Positions 11,641 to 63,116 of a stretch of DNA of 64,000 nt are shown piece after piece. The translations under genes and the position numbers were made by a program. The notes under the pieces are model-generated. The model saw nothing but the letters and a program-made list of their open reading frames with translations, ran no database searches and had not been told where the DNA came from. This stretch comes from Pogonophryne albipinna (Eukaryota > Chordata > Actinopteri > Perciformes > Artedidraconidae): the NCBI GenBank assembly GCA_028583405.1, contig JAPTMU010000091.1, positions 62,501 to 126,500 on the forward strand, written 5' to 3'. Position 1 is the stretch's first letter. Each line of letters opens with the position of its first letter.

Positions 11641-11719
11641 CTCTGTCTTTGATGTCACGCTCCATGTTTGTCCCTGAAGTTGTCCTGATCCTTCCTCGTG
11701 CTCCCTGGCTTTGGTAATG

Positions 11720-12215
11720 TTAAAGGGGACCTATCATGCAAAATGCACCTTTGTACGTCTTTTATACATGAATGTGTCCCCGGTGTGTCAGGGAACTCAC
11801 CACGTGTCAGAAAACACAACCTCTCTCTTTTCCTCCATACCCACATCTCTAAAAACGGGGCTGCAACGGAGCTGATCATTATTTGAACTTTCCTGACGTC
11901 AGAAAAGGGGAGCTCCGCCTATATGGGCAACTCTCCACCTATCAGGGGAATGGGGGGCTGGGCCACGAACGTGTCCGTTCACACGAGACCGCTCAAAAGC
12001 GCTGGAGACGCTGTAGTACATATGCCTGGCCTGTAAGTGGCGCTGTAGTCACAGAATCAGCCCTTGCAAAAACAGGGCTGGAATAGAGCGAAATGAGGCA
12101 TGGCTAAAATGCAGGATCTGTTTGGTATTTTGAAAAAAAAACTTCACAGACATGTTTTATAGAGGCATGGCCCTACATTATATGTTTCAAATATAGCATG
12201 ATCGGTCCACTTTAA
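11720..12215. mobile_element. piggyBac-type MITE with TTAA target sites
   Basis: Flanked by TTAA (11720-11723 and 12212-12215). Terminal repeats TTAAAGGGGACCTATCATGC and the reverse complement of the right end match at 18 of 20 positions. It encodes no transposase. A partial relative of its right end lies near 16410-16440. Confidence 0.8.
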
Positions 12216-12473
12216 GTTAATCCTTGTTTTGTTTTGTCATCGGCTTTTGAAAATAAAGCTTGTTTTTGTTACCAAACCTTTTTTTGTATTTTGAACTGCA
12301 CTTGGGTTCTATTTCCCCAACCTGACCATAAAGGTATTCTGATTCTGAACACTGGTAGCTTTGAACTGTTGCACATTTACTAACTGTGGTTCCTATCAAT
12401 GTACCAAATGTCTTTTCTATGTGTCTTCAATACAAATATTAATAAAATAAAACAATGAGGTATGCACTATTAC

Positions 12474-12609
12474 CTTAGTGAGGTTGATCTGTTTGACCAC
12501 ACACGGTCTGTCTCCACCCGCCCCACGCTCTGCCACCAGGAAGGCTTTCCCAAACGCACCCTCTCCAATCAGACGCACCACCTCGTAGTTCTCCATCTCA
12601 CCTGAGCAC
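12474..12609 (-). CDS. NEK-family protein kinase, first coding exon
   Basis: Minus-strand exon with acceptor CTGCAG (AG at 12611-12610) and donor AAG|GTAATA (GT at 12473-12472). It has 13 nt of 5' UTR and then ATG at 12596. The 41 codons begin MENYEVVRLIGEGAFGKAFL and end in phase 0 with VVKQINLTK. GEGAFG is the glycine-rich ATP loop and the Lys of VVKQI matches the ATP-binding lysine of subdomain II. The MExY start followed directly by the kinase domain is typical of NIMA-related kinases (NEK1/3/5 style), which act in cell-cycle and ciliary processes. No further kinase exon is visible at lower coordinates, so the rest must lie beyond the window start or in the gap. Which NEK it is cannot be settled from 41 residues. 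Confidence 0.75.
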
Positions 12610-13112
12610 CTGCAGGGGAGGGGGCACGGACCTTTAAGAAAACTCAAAGTGGTTTATTATTGGTCCAGTTTTCAGGATATATCAAAGAAATGCTAATTAT
12701 ATTCCCTTTTCCACCCAGCACATAGAAACCGCCGGATGCTCACCTGCATCTGTTGGGCCATTTGCAGTTAGGATAAGTTGTGTTGATTAGCGTTAATGGT
12801 ATTATCTTCTCTCTTTGTCTCTGTACCTCAAACACCAGGCTCATCACTCGTCTGTGTAAACCTGGTAATAAAACCCATTCTGATTAAAGCTGGATAATAA
12901 AAACGGACAGTTTTGGAGTGTTTTTGGGAGTTCTTGAGGAATTAAAATGTTCTATAAAAACCAGAACACTGCAGCGACAGAAATATAGATTCATACTAAA
13001 GGAGCAGAAACATATCAGTGTTTCCCACAGAATTTGATTTTATTTGTGGGGGCACCGCACCACCCACCCTTAACCTATTCGGGTGGCCCACACATCCACC
13101 CCCCCCCCCCCC

Positions 13113-15194
13113 TTAAAGAGCCTGTGACAGCATCCCAACAACTGTTGTGCAATGAAATATTGGGCTACTAGTCATCTCGAACCGTCAGTTTAAAAAAGAA
13201 GGTGCGATACCGTTCCGATAAATATCAATAATTTCGAACATCGCGGGGAAATTCCTTCGAGTCATTTTGAAGTTTTGGGGGAAGCCGGAAGTGACGTCAA
13301 TGCGGGAACGCTTCACTGTGCGGTGAGAGAGCCAAACACGGACAAAGTGTGTTGTCATGCGTAGAAATGGTGAATTACTGAGTTTAGGCACGTTAATAAC
13401 GTTGTAATGAAGTTGACTACAGTATATTCATATTTGTCAGTGCTTTCATGTCAATTCGGCGAACATAAACATAAATGATCGTGGTGAAGATGATGATTAA
13501 ATTAGGATTACAAATCGGTAGTGAGAGCTGCTGAATTTCCTCCTGTAGGATGTGATATAAAAACAAATCCATTATTTTTGTAGTTGTAAACTCAAGTGGA
13601 TGAAACTACATTTATTAGTGCTTTCATGTCAATTCGGCGAACATATGATACATTAAATGATCGTGAGGATGATGATTACAAATCGTTTGTTTGAGCCGGT
13701 CTGCATTTCCTGATGAGAAAACAAACCGATGCTTTTTGTAGTTGAACACCAACATGGATTAAACGTGTGTTTTTTTTACCACAATGTTGGGGAAATTAAT
13801 GGATAAAATGCACGGATTATTATTATTATTATTATTCCCAGTCCGATCGGGACACTAGGTCCACCGTTTCCCCGCAGCGAGGCTCCCCCCGTTGACAGTT
13901 TACGTGGGCTGGGTGCAGTGGCGGACTGGCCATCGGGACGAATCCCGATGGGCCGGTACCGAAGTGGGCCGGTCGGATAAGTCACTAGTACATCCCCATA
14001 GGCGGCGCGTGAGGCTCAGGTTTGGGAAGGCTAAATAACTTATTTTTACCTGACGCTGCCCGCCTCCGGCGTCTATAGAAAAGAGATCAACTCAGTGTGC
14101 GGAGTTTAAATCTCTCAAGTTATATTACAGGATAAAGGAAATACAGTTTAAACTGCCGTATGCAGAGAAGACGCCGACGTGTCGCACTTATCATTCATAT
14201 TACATCATCAATCAGATATCGATCATATATATCATATATATTTCCTTATCCGAGTCAGCTTCTCCAGCCGTATCTGGCCGTGCAACACTTACAGTGTCAC
14301 ATACTGTATGCAGAAGTATTATTTTAAGCAACACATTATGTTGATGAAACACTCAAGTCAAATGTAATTAAAGTCAGATCCACTCGTGTCTTAGACGTGA
14401 ACGCGCTCTCAGCTGGTGAGAGAAACCCTGGCTTGATTTTCCGAGTTGATAACCAGCGTCGTAGGACCGCTTAGCGAGATCTCGTTTGTTAGTTTGTTGT
14501 TGTTGGTTTGTTTGTTACTCAAACATATCCAGGGTCTGTTGAACTGGCTTCGTAGTACAGGGCACAGGTGGCTCGCAGCGCTAATGTCAAAGACACAGAC
14601 ATTATACATTATATTAGTATTTTACCAGGATGCAGTGACACAAATATTTGGGAAGGCTTAGCCTTCCCCAGCCTCCAGCACCCGCCGCCCCCGACATCCC
14701 CCACTCCCCCCGTTGACAATTTACTAGCGGTACCGAAGTGGGCCGGTCGAGAGTCCCGGGATGATTTTTAGTCCCAGTCCACCACTGGCTACATGACCGT
14801 ATGATCGCCCATATTGACCTAATTCCTAAACTTCTAACAGATACAACATAAACCGATCCTTCAGCCTCATATGAGCTCTCAGACACGTTCAAAATTAAAC
14901 TGTCATCGCTGTCTGAGCTTGCTGCTGTGTGCACCATCGTGCGTTTACATGCAGATGCTGGGATCCTGAACGGTGCAGCTGGAGCGCTGTGCCCGCAATG
15001 ACGTCACACATCATTTGGCGGGACTTGAAGAATCCCCGAGAAGATCCAGAATATGGTCAACATTGAAGGGCAGATTAATGGTTATCAAAGTACAAATATC
15101 CAAAATCAGTTCAGTAACGGTTTTCAAGGGGACAATATTTACTCAAATTGATGGGTTTGGATGATGGGGGAAACTCGTGTCACAGGCTCTTTAA
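13113..15194. mobile_element. TTAA-flanked (piggyBac-like) element nested in the hAT-like element
   Basis: TTAA at 13113-13116 and 15191-15194, with perfect 13-bp inverted ends AGAGCCTGTGACA. It contains a diverged tandem duplication of about 180 bp (units starting near 13440 and 13618, sharing CTTTCATGTCAATTCGGCGA) and a further nested CAGTG-ended element. A 43-bp stretch (13070-13112) is repeated just outside the right end (15191-15234). No transposase frame recognised. Confidence 0.65.
13916..14787. mobile_element. CAGTG-ended non-autonomous element
   Basis: Left end CAGTGGCGGACTGG and right end CCAGTCCACCACTG form inverted repeats; GGTACCGAAGTGGGCCGGTC recurs as a direct motif near both ends (about 13956 and 14729). 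Flanks GCTGGGTG and GCTACATG could be a decayed 8-bp duplication (5 of 8 match). Confidence 0.5.
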
Positions 15195-15371
15195 CCTATT
15201 CGGGTGGCCCACACATCCACCCCCCCCCCCCCCCTCAAATAAGAAAATACATGCGAGTTCATGGCGACTGTAGATAACGTTCTTGTTGCTCTGTGTTGCG
15301 TTGTTAATGAGTGAGACACACCGGAGTTGAGGATCTGTGGGGTTTATTCTCCCAAAAATATAATTTACAAT

Positions 15372-15500
15372 TCAGGCATTTAGCAGACGCCCTATTCCAA
15401 AGCGACTTCCAGTGACCAATCACAGGGCCATTCTCCCTGGAGTAACTGAGGGCTAAGTGCCTCACTCAAGGGCACTAGTGGTGGTGTTCCAGGCGGCCCG
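15372..15500 (-). repeat. tRNA-SINE 3' part
   Basis: Reverse complement of the SINE body at about 39705-39820: shared ACCACCACTAGTG, CCCTTGAG and AAGTCGCTTTGGA motifs. The tRNA-like head with box A and B is missing. Confidence 0.65.
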
Positions 15501-15838
15501 CCACAATGAAATCAATGTGTGGGAAACACTGTATATAGTTAGGTATGTTACTGTGTTGTGTTTTGTTAATGTATCACTTGTGTTTGTTCATCTCTATTTC
15601 TGTCAAATGTAAACTGTTTATTTTATTTGATCTATAGGCCTACTGTATGCTGAATTTGCTCAATGTTACCGACCGGAAATACGCGTCTTAAATGTTTGTG
15701 ACTGTTATATACAAATAAATACAAAATAAAATGTCCCACATTTTATGAATTATTAAAAAAGACAAAACTCTGTTGTTAAAGATTGTTTTGTTTTGTACTT
15801 TATACTTTTTAAAAAAAAAAAAAAAAAAAATTGAGCCC

Positions 15839-15923
15839 GTTGCCATGGACACAGATACCGTTACTATGTAAACGAACTGTTAGTAAAACTTTAACGGTTT
15901 CTTTCTCCTGTTGCCATGGAGAC
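15839..15923. promoter_or_regulatory. Two RFX X-box-like motifs
   Basis: GTTGCCATGGACAC (15839-15852) and GTTGCCATGGAGAC (15910-15923). Each has a perfect GTTGCC half-site and an imperfect second half. The second is the reverse complement of GTCTCCATGGCAAC, a common RFX site form. They lie 110-190 bp downstream of the putative NEK promoter on the minus strand. RFX factors drive ciliary genes, which would suit a NEK gene. Binding is an inference. Confidence 0.4.
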
Positions 15924-16033
15924 AGATACACAGACAGCTAGCTCCCACGTTAGCATGCTAACATAAGTGGACTGTGGACAGGTTTAAAAGCGGTGTCAAC
16001 GTGTCTGTCCCCGCGAGACGTGTCCAGCCTTAC

Positions 16034-16173
16034 CGTGTCGGTGTGTCGGTAGTCACGTGGTCACGTGACGAGCGGCGACAACGAGCTTTAACGGTTTTAA
16101 CCGGAGAGACGTTAACGTGTCTGAAGTGAGGAGTAAAGAAAAGGGAAGCGCAAGGTATGCTGGGAGGTGTAGT
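16034..16173 (-). promoter_or_regulatory. Putative promoter and non-coding first exon of the NEK gene
   Basis: Read on the minus strand, 16173-16154 is ACTACACCTCCCAGCATACC, a close match to the ZNF143/THAP11 promoter motif. Two CACGTG E-boxes (16062-16067, 16054-16059) follow, then a consensus donor ACACG|GTAAGG (GT at 16033-16032). The area is CpG-richer than its surroundings. With the acceptor at 12610 this would give a non-coding exon 1 and a 3.4-kb intron holding the nested transposons. No transcript evidence is available here. Confidence 0.4.
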
Positions 16174-16329
16174 CTCAGCTGGTTTCAGTGTCAGAACCAG
16201 GATTCCTTTCAGTGTTACAGTAACAAGTGGCAAAGCAAGTACAAAAAAGGCATGCATTAATAAAGAACCTAACTTATTAAATAACCAGAAGAAAGCACAC
16301 ATTAGTAATAATATAATAAAGTAAGTAAA

Positions 16330-16908
16330 ACTTTATTGATATAGCACCCTTCTCAACACGAATGTACAAAGTGCTTCACAGTATATTAGTATATATATAT
16401 ATATATTATTATCCAATATAGCATAATAGGTCCACTTTAATTTACATCAGAATCAGAATTTTTTCCCCCTTTTTTTTAATAATGGGACACAGGGTTCGGT
16501 CCGGATTGATTTGAAGTTCGGTCCGGATCCGGTCCTCGGTCCGGAGATGGAGAAGCCCTGGTATACAGTACACAATTCACAATTCATAGTACAACTATAA
16601 CATGTAGAATAAAAGGCATAAAACACAGCAGGTAAAACATGGGATAAAACACCAATGAAAAACAGCTACTAACTCTCCTCCTCCGGCGCCCCAAAGGCCT
16701 GTCGGAAAAGGTGAGTCTTTAGCTGCCCCTTAAAAACCTCCACTGAGACAGAGGGTCTCCGTTTCTGAGGGAGTTTGTTCCAAAGCCTTGGGGCCACCGC
16801 CTCAAAGGCACGGTCCCCCTTAGTCTTTAGCCTGGTTCGGGGCACCCTTAGGAGGCCTTGCTCAGAGGACCTCAGGGCCCGGGTTGTGCTGTGAGGGTGG
16901 ATAATCAA
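16330..16908 (-). pseudogene. LINE (L2/CR1-like) C-terminus and 3' tail
   Basis: On the minus strand 16908-16669 reads LLRVPRTRLKTKGDRAFEAV, APRLWNKLP and FKGQLKTHLFRQAF, the conserved C-terminal end of fish L2/CR1-type LINE ORF2 including its natural stop. The 3' tail extends to about 16330. It is a 5'-truncated insertion. Confidence 0.75.
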
Positions 16909-17440
16909 TCAATCAATCAATCAATGTTTATTTATATAGCCCAATATCACAAATGTTACATTTGTCTCAGTGGACTTCACAGTTTGTACAAAATATCAGT
17001 ATGACAATACGACACCCTCTGTCCTTAGACCCTCTGTCCTTAGACCCTCTGTCCTTAGACCCTCACATCGTACAAGGAAAAACTTCCGAAGAAAACCCAC
17101 AGTTTAAAGGGAAAAATGGGAGAAACCTCAGGGAGAGCAACAGAGGAGGGATCCCTCTCCCAGGACGGACAGACGTGCAATAGATGCCGTGTGTAAATTG
17201 AAAAGATAATACATTTGCAACATAGGTAGTCCAAATGTTTGGAAATGCATGTGTGTATAATAGGAAGATGAATCCACGAGGATATCCATCCAGGACCTAT
17301 GATCCAGGACCACAGCCACGACTCAAGATCCAGGGCTCGCGATGCAGGACACAGGACCGCAGGATCATCCATGACTCCGGATCCCAGCGTATATAGACAC
17401 CAAAAAGAAAGACATTTGGGGAAGCTGGGTTAATCGGAAC
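16909..17440. repeat. Dispersed fish repeat starting (CAAT)n, with a 16-bp triplication
   Basis: Begins with CAATCAATCAATCAATCAAT then GTTTATTTATATAGCCCAAT, a very common fish interspersed repeat. It includes GAGGGATCCCTCTCCCAGGA. The 16-bp unit CCTCTGTCCTTAGACC occurs three times in tandem at about 17014-17061. Confidence 0.6.
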
Positions 17441-19838
17441 ATGAGAGTACACAGGTATAGACAGAGAGAAGGAAGAAGTAAGAGGTCCCCCGACAAACTA
17501 AGCCTATCAGCAAAACTTAAGGTCGTTAAGCTGGGGCTTGGCCACGGAGAGCTCTATATGTGAAGACCAATACCTTACATTGGCTTCTGAGACGGACAGG
17601 GAGCCAGTGCAGGGCAGACAGGACCGGAGTGATGTGGCATGTTTCTTTGGACCGAGTGAGCATTCTGGCTGCAGCATGTTGGACCTGGTGGAGCCGGTTT
17701 ATTGATGTTTGGTTGAGGCAGGAGAACAGAGCATTACAGTAATCAAGCCGTCTTGTATAAAATACAAGACAAATAAGTACAGATCCATGGCTGACAATGA
17801 GTTGTTTGTTCTTAGCGTTAAGATGAGATTGATCTTTATTGATTGTGAAATTCAGTTGTCATAGCAGCAACAGATGAGACACACGGGAATATAGACAGGG
17901 GTTACAAGAATTACAGAAATGTAGTAACAGTACAGAAATAACACAAACTACATGAGGTCAACTCTGTTCAGGTGAATGTACAGATGTTTGAAATCATGTG
18001 AACGATATCTTGTTATTTCCCTTCTTAATACACAGCCCTGCACTTTCAAATAGTTTGCCGTATATCGTCATATATTCATTCTCCTAAGTGTCTTTGTTTT
18101 TAGGTTTTAAGGTTCTTTGTATATTTAAATGTGGTGTAAATACTTGTCTTCAATATTATTTATTAATTCAAAATAGTTTCTTAAAAATAAATTGTTAGTG
18201 TGGAGTCTATTTTTATATAACATTAGAAAGACTGATTCTTATTATTACATTATAAGCTTATTGTGCTCATTTTATGTGGCTGTGAGGAACGAAGGGAAAA
18301 GTCACACGAGAAAGTGTTTAGCTTGCAATATTGAAAGTAGCAACTAGCAAGGTCGAGTGCAGAGACTGCGAGAACACAAAGAGGTAGTCAGAACAGCACA
18401 TCGCACCGGCCTTCACTCTGTATGGGAGCCGCGCTCCCCCGCAAAGCTAGGAAGCAACATTATGGTTTCCCGCTATATCTGAAGCAACGTTAGAGAAAAC
18501 AAATGAGTATGATGGAGCCAGAGTAGGGAGGGACTTCCACAGGCCGGCCGAATGCTGATTGGAGGATCGTGTTGCCAAGAGACTCTATCTGAGTCTGCGC
18601 ACCAACCAAAGAGAACCAAGGTTGCAGTCGGATAATCCAAAAATCAGCTCCTAAATTCTAACCCTATCGTCTATCCCTTGACCTCTGAGTGAAAGGTCAC
18701 GGGGTTAAGGGATAGTGGATAGGAGAATTCAAAAGGACTTAGGAGAAGAGACTGCGGTACTTTAGAGAATCGACTGCACTTTCACTATCCGACGTGTTTC
18801 TGATGCGCCAGCGGACGTCCTGAATGTGCGTCTGCTGCTGTGGGGAAACTATGGAAACTACAGTTTTCTATACAGCGGACTACAAACATGGATGCTCAAT
18901 AAGAAGGAGGGACTACTGTAAACTCATTAGAGACTCTGTGCTCTGATGCTGTTGCTTTAGGCTTTATGAACGGGGACAACAGAGAAACAGATTCTTCATG
19001 ACCAAAGTTGGAATTGAAATAAAAAAGGAAAGTGAAACTTCTGCTCGTCACCCTCTCCCTCCGGTCCACATTAATACAAATGATCCCAATACGTATGATT
19101 GATGAAAAGATAAATCAATACAGATGTATTTATTATAAACGTTAGTCCTTAACATCTATCACTGTGTATATCACCATTCAAACATCTTTTAAAAGTTGAA
19201 CAAACTCCACACAGCTCAGTAAAGACTGTGAGATGTTGACTTTATTTGATCATTTCAGTAAAAACTAACGTTCATATTTCTCTCTTTGATTATAATACTG
19301 ATGAACGTTCAGAACAAAGCACTTTGGCAACTTACCACATACGTTTTAAAATGCTTAATAAGCACCGTAACTTTCATGATATCATTTCTCCGTCATAATC
19401 AGTTGTTTCCGTGAACGGCCGACTGTTGTGACGTCAAATGCTGCGGCTGCAATGCATTGTGGGGCAGCATTTTCTCCTCTCCTCTCGGTTAGGGAGGTCC
19501 AGTGGTTCCTAAGCTAAAGGAGGTTATAAAGGAAGCTTGAAACCTCCTTTCCTTTCATCTAGAGAATTGGAACGGCACTTATCATGGCTGCCACTGAGGG
19601 ACTTCCAGGTCATTTCACTCCGTCAGGAAGGTTCCTAAGCTAAATGGACTATTGGAATGCAGCCACAAACCCTCTGAAGCGTGAAGGTGACTCCACACCT
19701 GCCTCATCTCCCATGATCCTCTCTGTCCATCAGCTTTAATCAGGAACCAGTTTACACCGGATCAGGTGACACAACACTGTGTACTATTACACAAGACAAC
19801 AGTAATATCCTTAATGATGACAAGCAGCTGATCCAACT
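17441..19838. other. Non-coding repeat-derived stretch
   Basis: 17500-17760 resembles a fish LINE 3' region (GAGCCAGTGCAGGGCAGACA). 17820-18030 resembles another LINE tail (GAAATTCAGTTGTCATAGCA). 18640-18740 is an imperfect inverted repeat around CTATCGTCTATCCCTT and AAGGGATAGTGGATAG, probably a MITE. No gene, splice pair or conserved RNA gene is recognised. Confidence 0.4.
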
Positions 19839-19839
19839 A

Positions 19840-21470
19840 TACTTATACACACTCAACTGAACTGCGTACTAATACACACTAAACTTGTGTACAAATATCC
19901 CCAAAACTGCATAATAATACACACTAAACTTATTTACAAATACCCCAAAAACTGCTTACAAATACCCAAAGAATTGCATACTATTACACGCTAAAGCTGT
20001 GTACAAATAACCCTTAATACTGCATACTGATACACGCTAAACCTGTGTACAAATACCCTATAAACGGCATAGTAAAACTGCGTACAAATACCAGAAAGAC
20101 TGCATACTAATACACTCTAAAACCTTTGTACAAATATCCCAAAGACTGCATACTAATACACTCTAAAACCTTTGTACAAATACCCCAAAGACTGCATACA
20201 AATACACTCTAAAACCTTTGTTTGAATACCCCAAAAACCGAACTCATATACAAACTAAACTTGTGTATAAATACCCGAAAAATTGCATACTAATACACGC
20301 TAAACCTGTGTACCAATACCCCAAAAACTGCATACTAATACACACTAGACTTGTGTATAAATACACCAAAAACAGCATACTAAAACTGTGCATAAATACC
20401 CCAAAAACAGCATACTAAAAATAAGTACAGATACCCCCAAAACTGCATACTACAAAGAACTACTAACACCCCAGAAACTGCATAGTAATACACGCTAAAC
20501 CTGTGTACAAATACCCTATAAACGGCATAGTAAAACTGCGTACAAATACCCAAAAAACTGCTTACAAATACCCAAAGAATTGCATACTGATACACTCTAA
20601 ACCTGTGTACAAATACACACTAAACCTGTGTACAAATACCCCAAAGACTGCATACTAATACACTAAACCTTTGTACAAATACCCCTGAATACTGCATACT
20701 AATACACTCTAAACCTGTGTACAAATACCCCAAAGACTGCATACTAATACACTCTAAACCTTTGTACAAATACCCCTTAATACTGCATACTAATACACTC
20801 TAAACCTGTGTACAAATACACACTAAACCTGTGTACAAATACCCCAAAGACTGCATACTAATACACTCTAAACCTGTGTACAAATACCCCAAAGACTGCA
20901 TACTAATACACTCTAAACCTGTGTACAAATACCCCAAAGACTGCATACTAATACACTCTAAACCTTTGTACAAATACCCCTTAATACTGCATACTAATAC
21001 ACTCTAAACCTGTGTACAAATACACACTAAACCTGTGTACAAATACCCCAAAGACTGCATACTAATACACTCTAAACCTTTGTACAAATACCCCTTAATA
21101 CTGCATACTAATACACTCTAAACCTGTGTACAAATACCCCAAAGACTGCATACTAATACACTCTAAACCTTTGTACAAATACCCCTTAATACTGCATACT
21201 AATACACTCTAAACCTGTGTACAAATACACACTAAACCTGTGTACAAATACCCCAAAGACTGCATACTAATACACTCTAAACCTGTGTACAAATACCCCA
21301 AAGACTGCATACTAATACACTCTAAACCTGTGTACAAATACCCCAAAGACTGCATACTAATACACTCTAAACCTTTGTACAAATACCCCTTAATACTGCA
21401 TACTAATACACTCTAAACCTGTGTACAAATACACACTAAACCTGTGTACAACTACCCCAAGAACTGCATC
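19840..21470. repeat. 45-bp satellite with a roughly 204-bp higher-order period
   Basis: Monomers of about 45 bp (CTGCATACTAATACACTCTA, then AACCTGTGTACAAATACCCC) are degenerate at left and homogeneous from about 20.6 kb. The marker AAATACACACTAAACCTG recurs at 20611, 20814, 21018, 21223 and 21427, spacing 203-205 bp. The array ends near the probable 3' end of itm2b. A second block of the same family lies in itm2b intron 6. Confidence 0.85.
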
Positions 21471-21499
21471 CTGACTGAAATGAAACCAGACGACAGCAC

Positions 21500-21948
21500 A
21501 AAGTTAGTTCTCCTTGTTTATTGTGTTGGTCTGTTCATATCTTGAAAGAGATTATATACACGATGAGTACAGAAGAGTTCTCCAGAAGACAAAGAGAAAG
21601 CGACCGTGAGAAAGACGTGGAAGCTGTGCTGTCTAACGCAAGAGGAGCGCTCTCTGGTCTGAGGAGCAGAGTCTCCAGAAGACAGGAAGCGTCTCAAACA
21701 ATATCACACTACCCCATTTAAACACACGCTACAATCGCAGTTTGATTACAATAATTTAGCAGATTTTTTTGATTATTCTATGAAAAGATTCCCCGGAGAT
21801 GCCCGTAGAGAAGAGTGAAAAAAAACACCTTTTATTTTATCACAATCAATGGATATTTAGCAGACAGCTTGGCATCGCACTGCTCTCTCTCTCACACACA
21901 AACTACCTGAAGTAAAGAAGGGGAAGTAGAAAGGGTTAGAAACACCAC
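21500..21948 (-). other. itm2b: Probable itm2b 3' UTR
   Basis: Unique sequence between the itm2b stop codon and the satellite. On the minus strand there are AATAAA signals at 21836-21831, 113 nt after the stop, and at 21522-21517. Either could define the end; which is used cannot be told from sequence. Confidence 0.5.
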
Positions 21949-62928
<40,980 letters not shown>

Positions 62929-63116
62929 CCTGGAAGTAACACGTGCAAAGTCCAACGATAAAAAAAGCCTTAAAAACCCGTAAAAAGAACAAAAAGATGC
63001 GCTCCGAAGTGAAGAACTTCACTCTCCGGCCAAAGTCTGATCTGTTGTGATAACAGTCAAGCTGCGCACTGGCCCACTGCGCAGCTTGACGGTTGGCTTT
63101 CAGAATAAAAGCATAA

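Larger units (their letters stand above)
7391..12328. mobile_element. LTR-like element with TG...CA ends, swollen by a minisatellite and a MITE
   Basis: Inserted into an older LINE tail. It starts TGTCATGGTTTTGG and ends CCCCAACCTGACCA. A TATA-like TGTATTTAGTCTTG (about 7597) and an AATAAAGC signal (about 12252) are placed as expected for a solo LTR. Subtracting the 4-kb array and the 0.5-kb MITE leaves roughly 430 bp, a normal LTR size. No gag or pol sequence is present. The target duplication is not clear, so the LTR call is an inference. Confidence 0.5.
13016..15531. mobile_element. hAT-like element with CAGTGTTTCCCACA ends, host to nested insertions
   Basis: Left end CAGTGTTTCCCACA (13016-13029) and right end TGTGGGAAACACTG (15518-15531) are perfect inverted repeats. 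No matching 8-bp target duplication is seen. Inside are a TTAA-flanked element (13117-15190) and a SINE fragment near the right end. No transposase frame was recognised. A related element lies at 39217-40809. Confidence 0.65.

Noticed and set aside
7525..11717. Three overlapping giant ORFs of about 1,350 codons
   Set aside because: They are reading frames of a 28/25-bp minisatellite with no stop in any frame; frame-independent content and lack of gene structure argue against coding.
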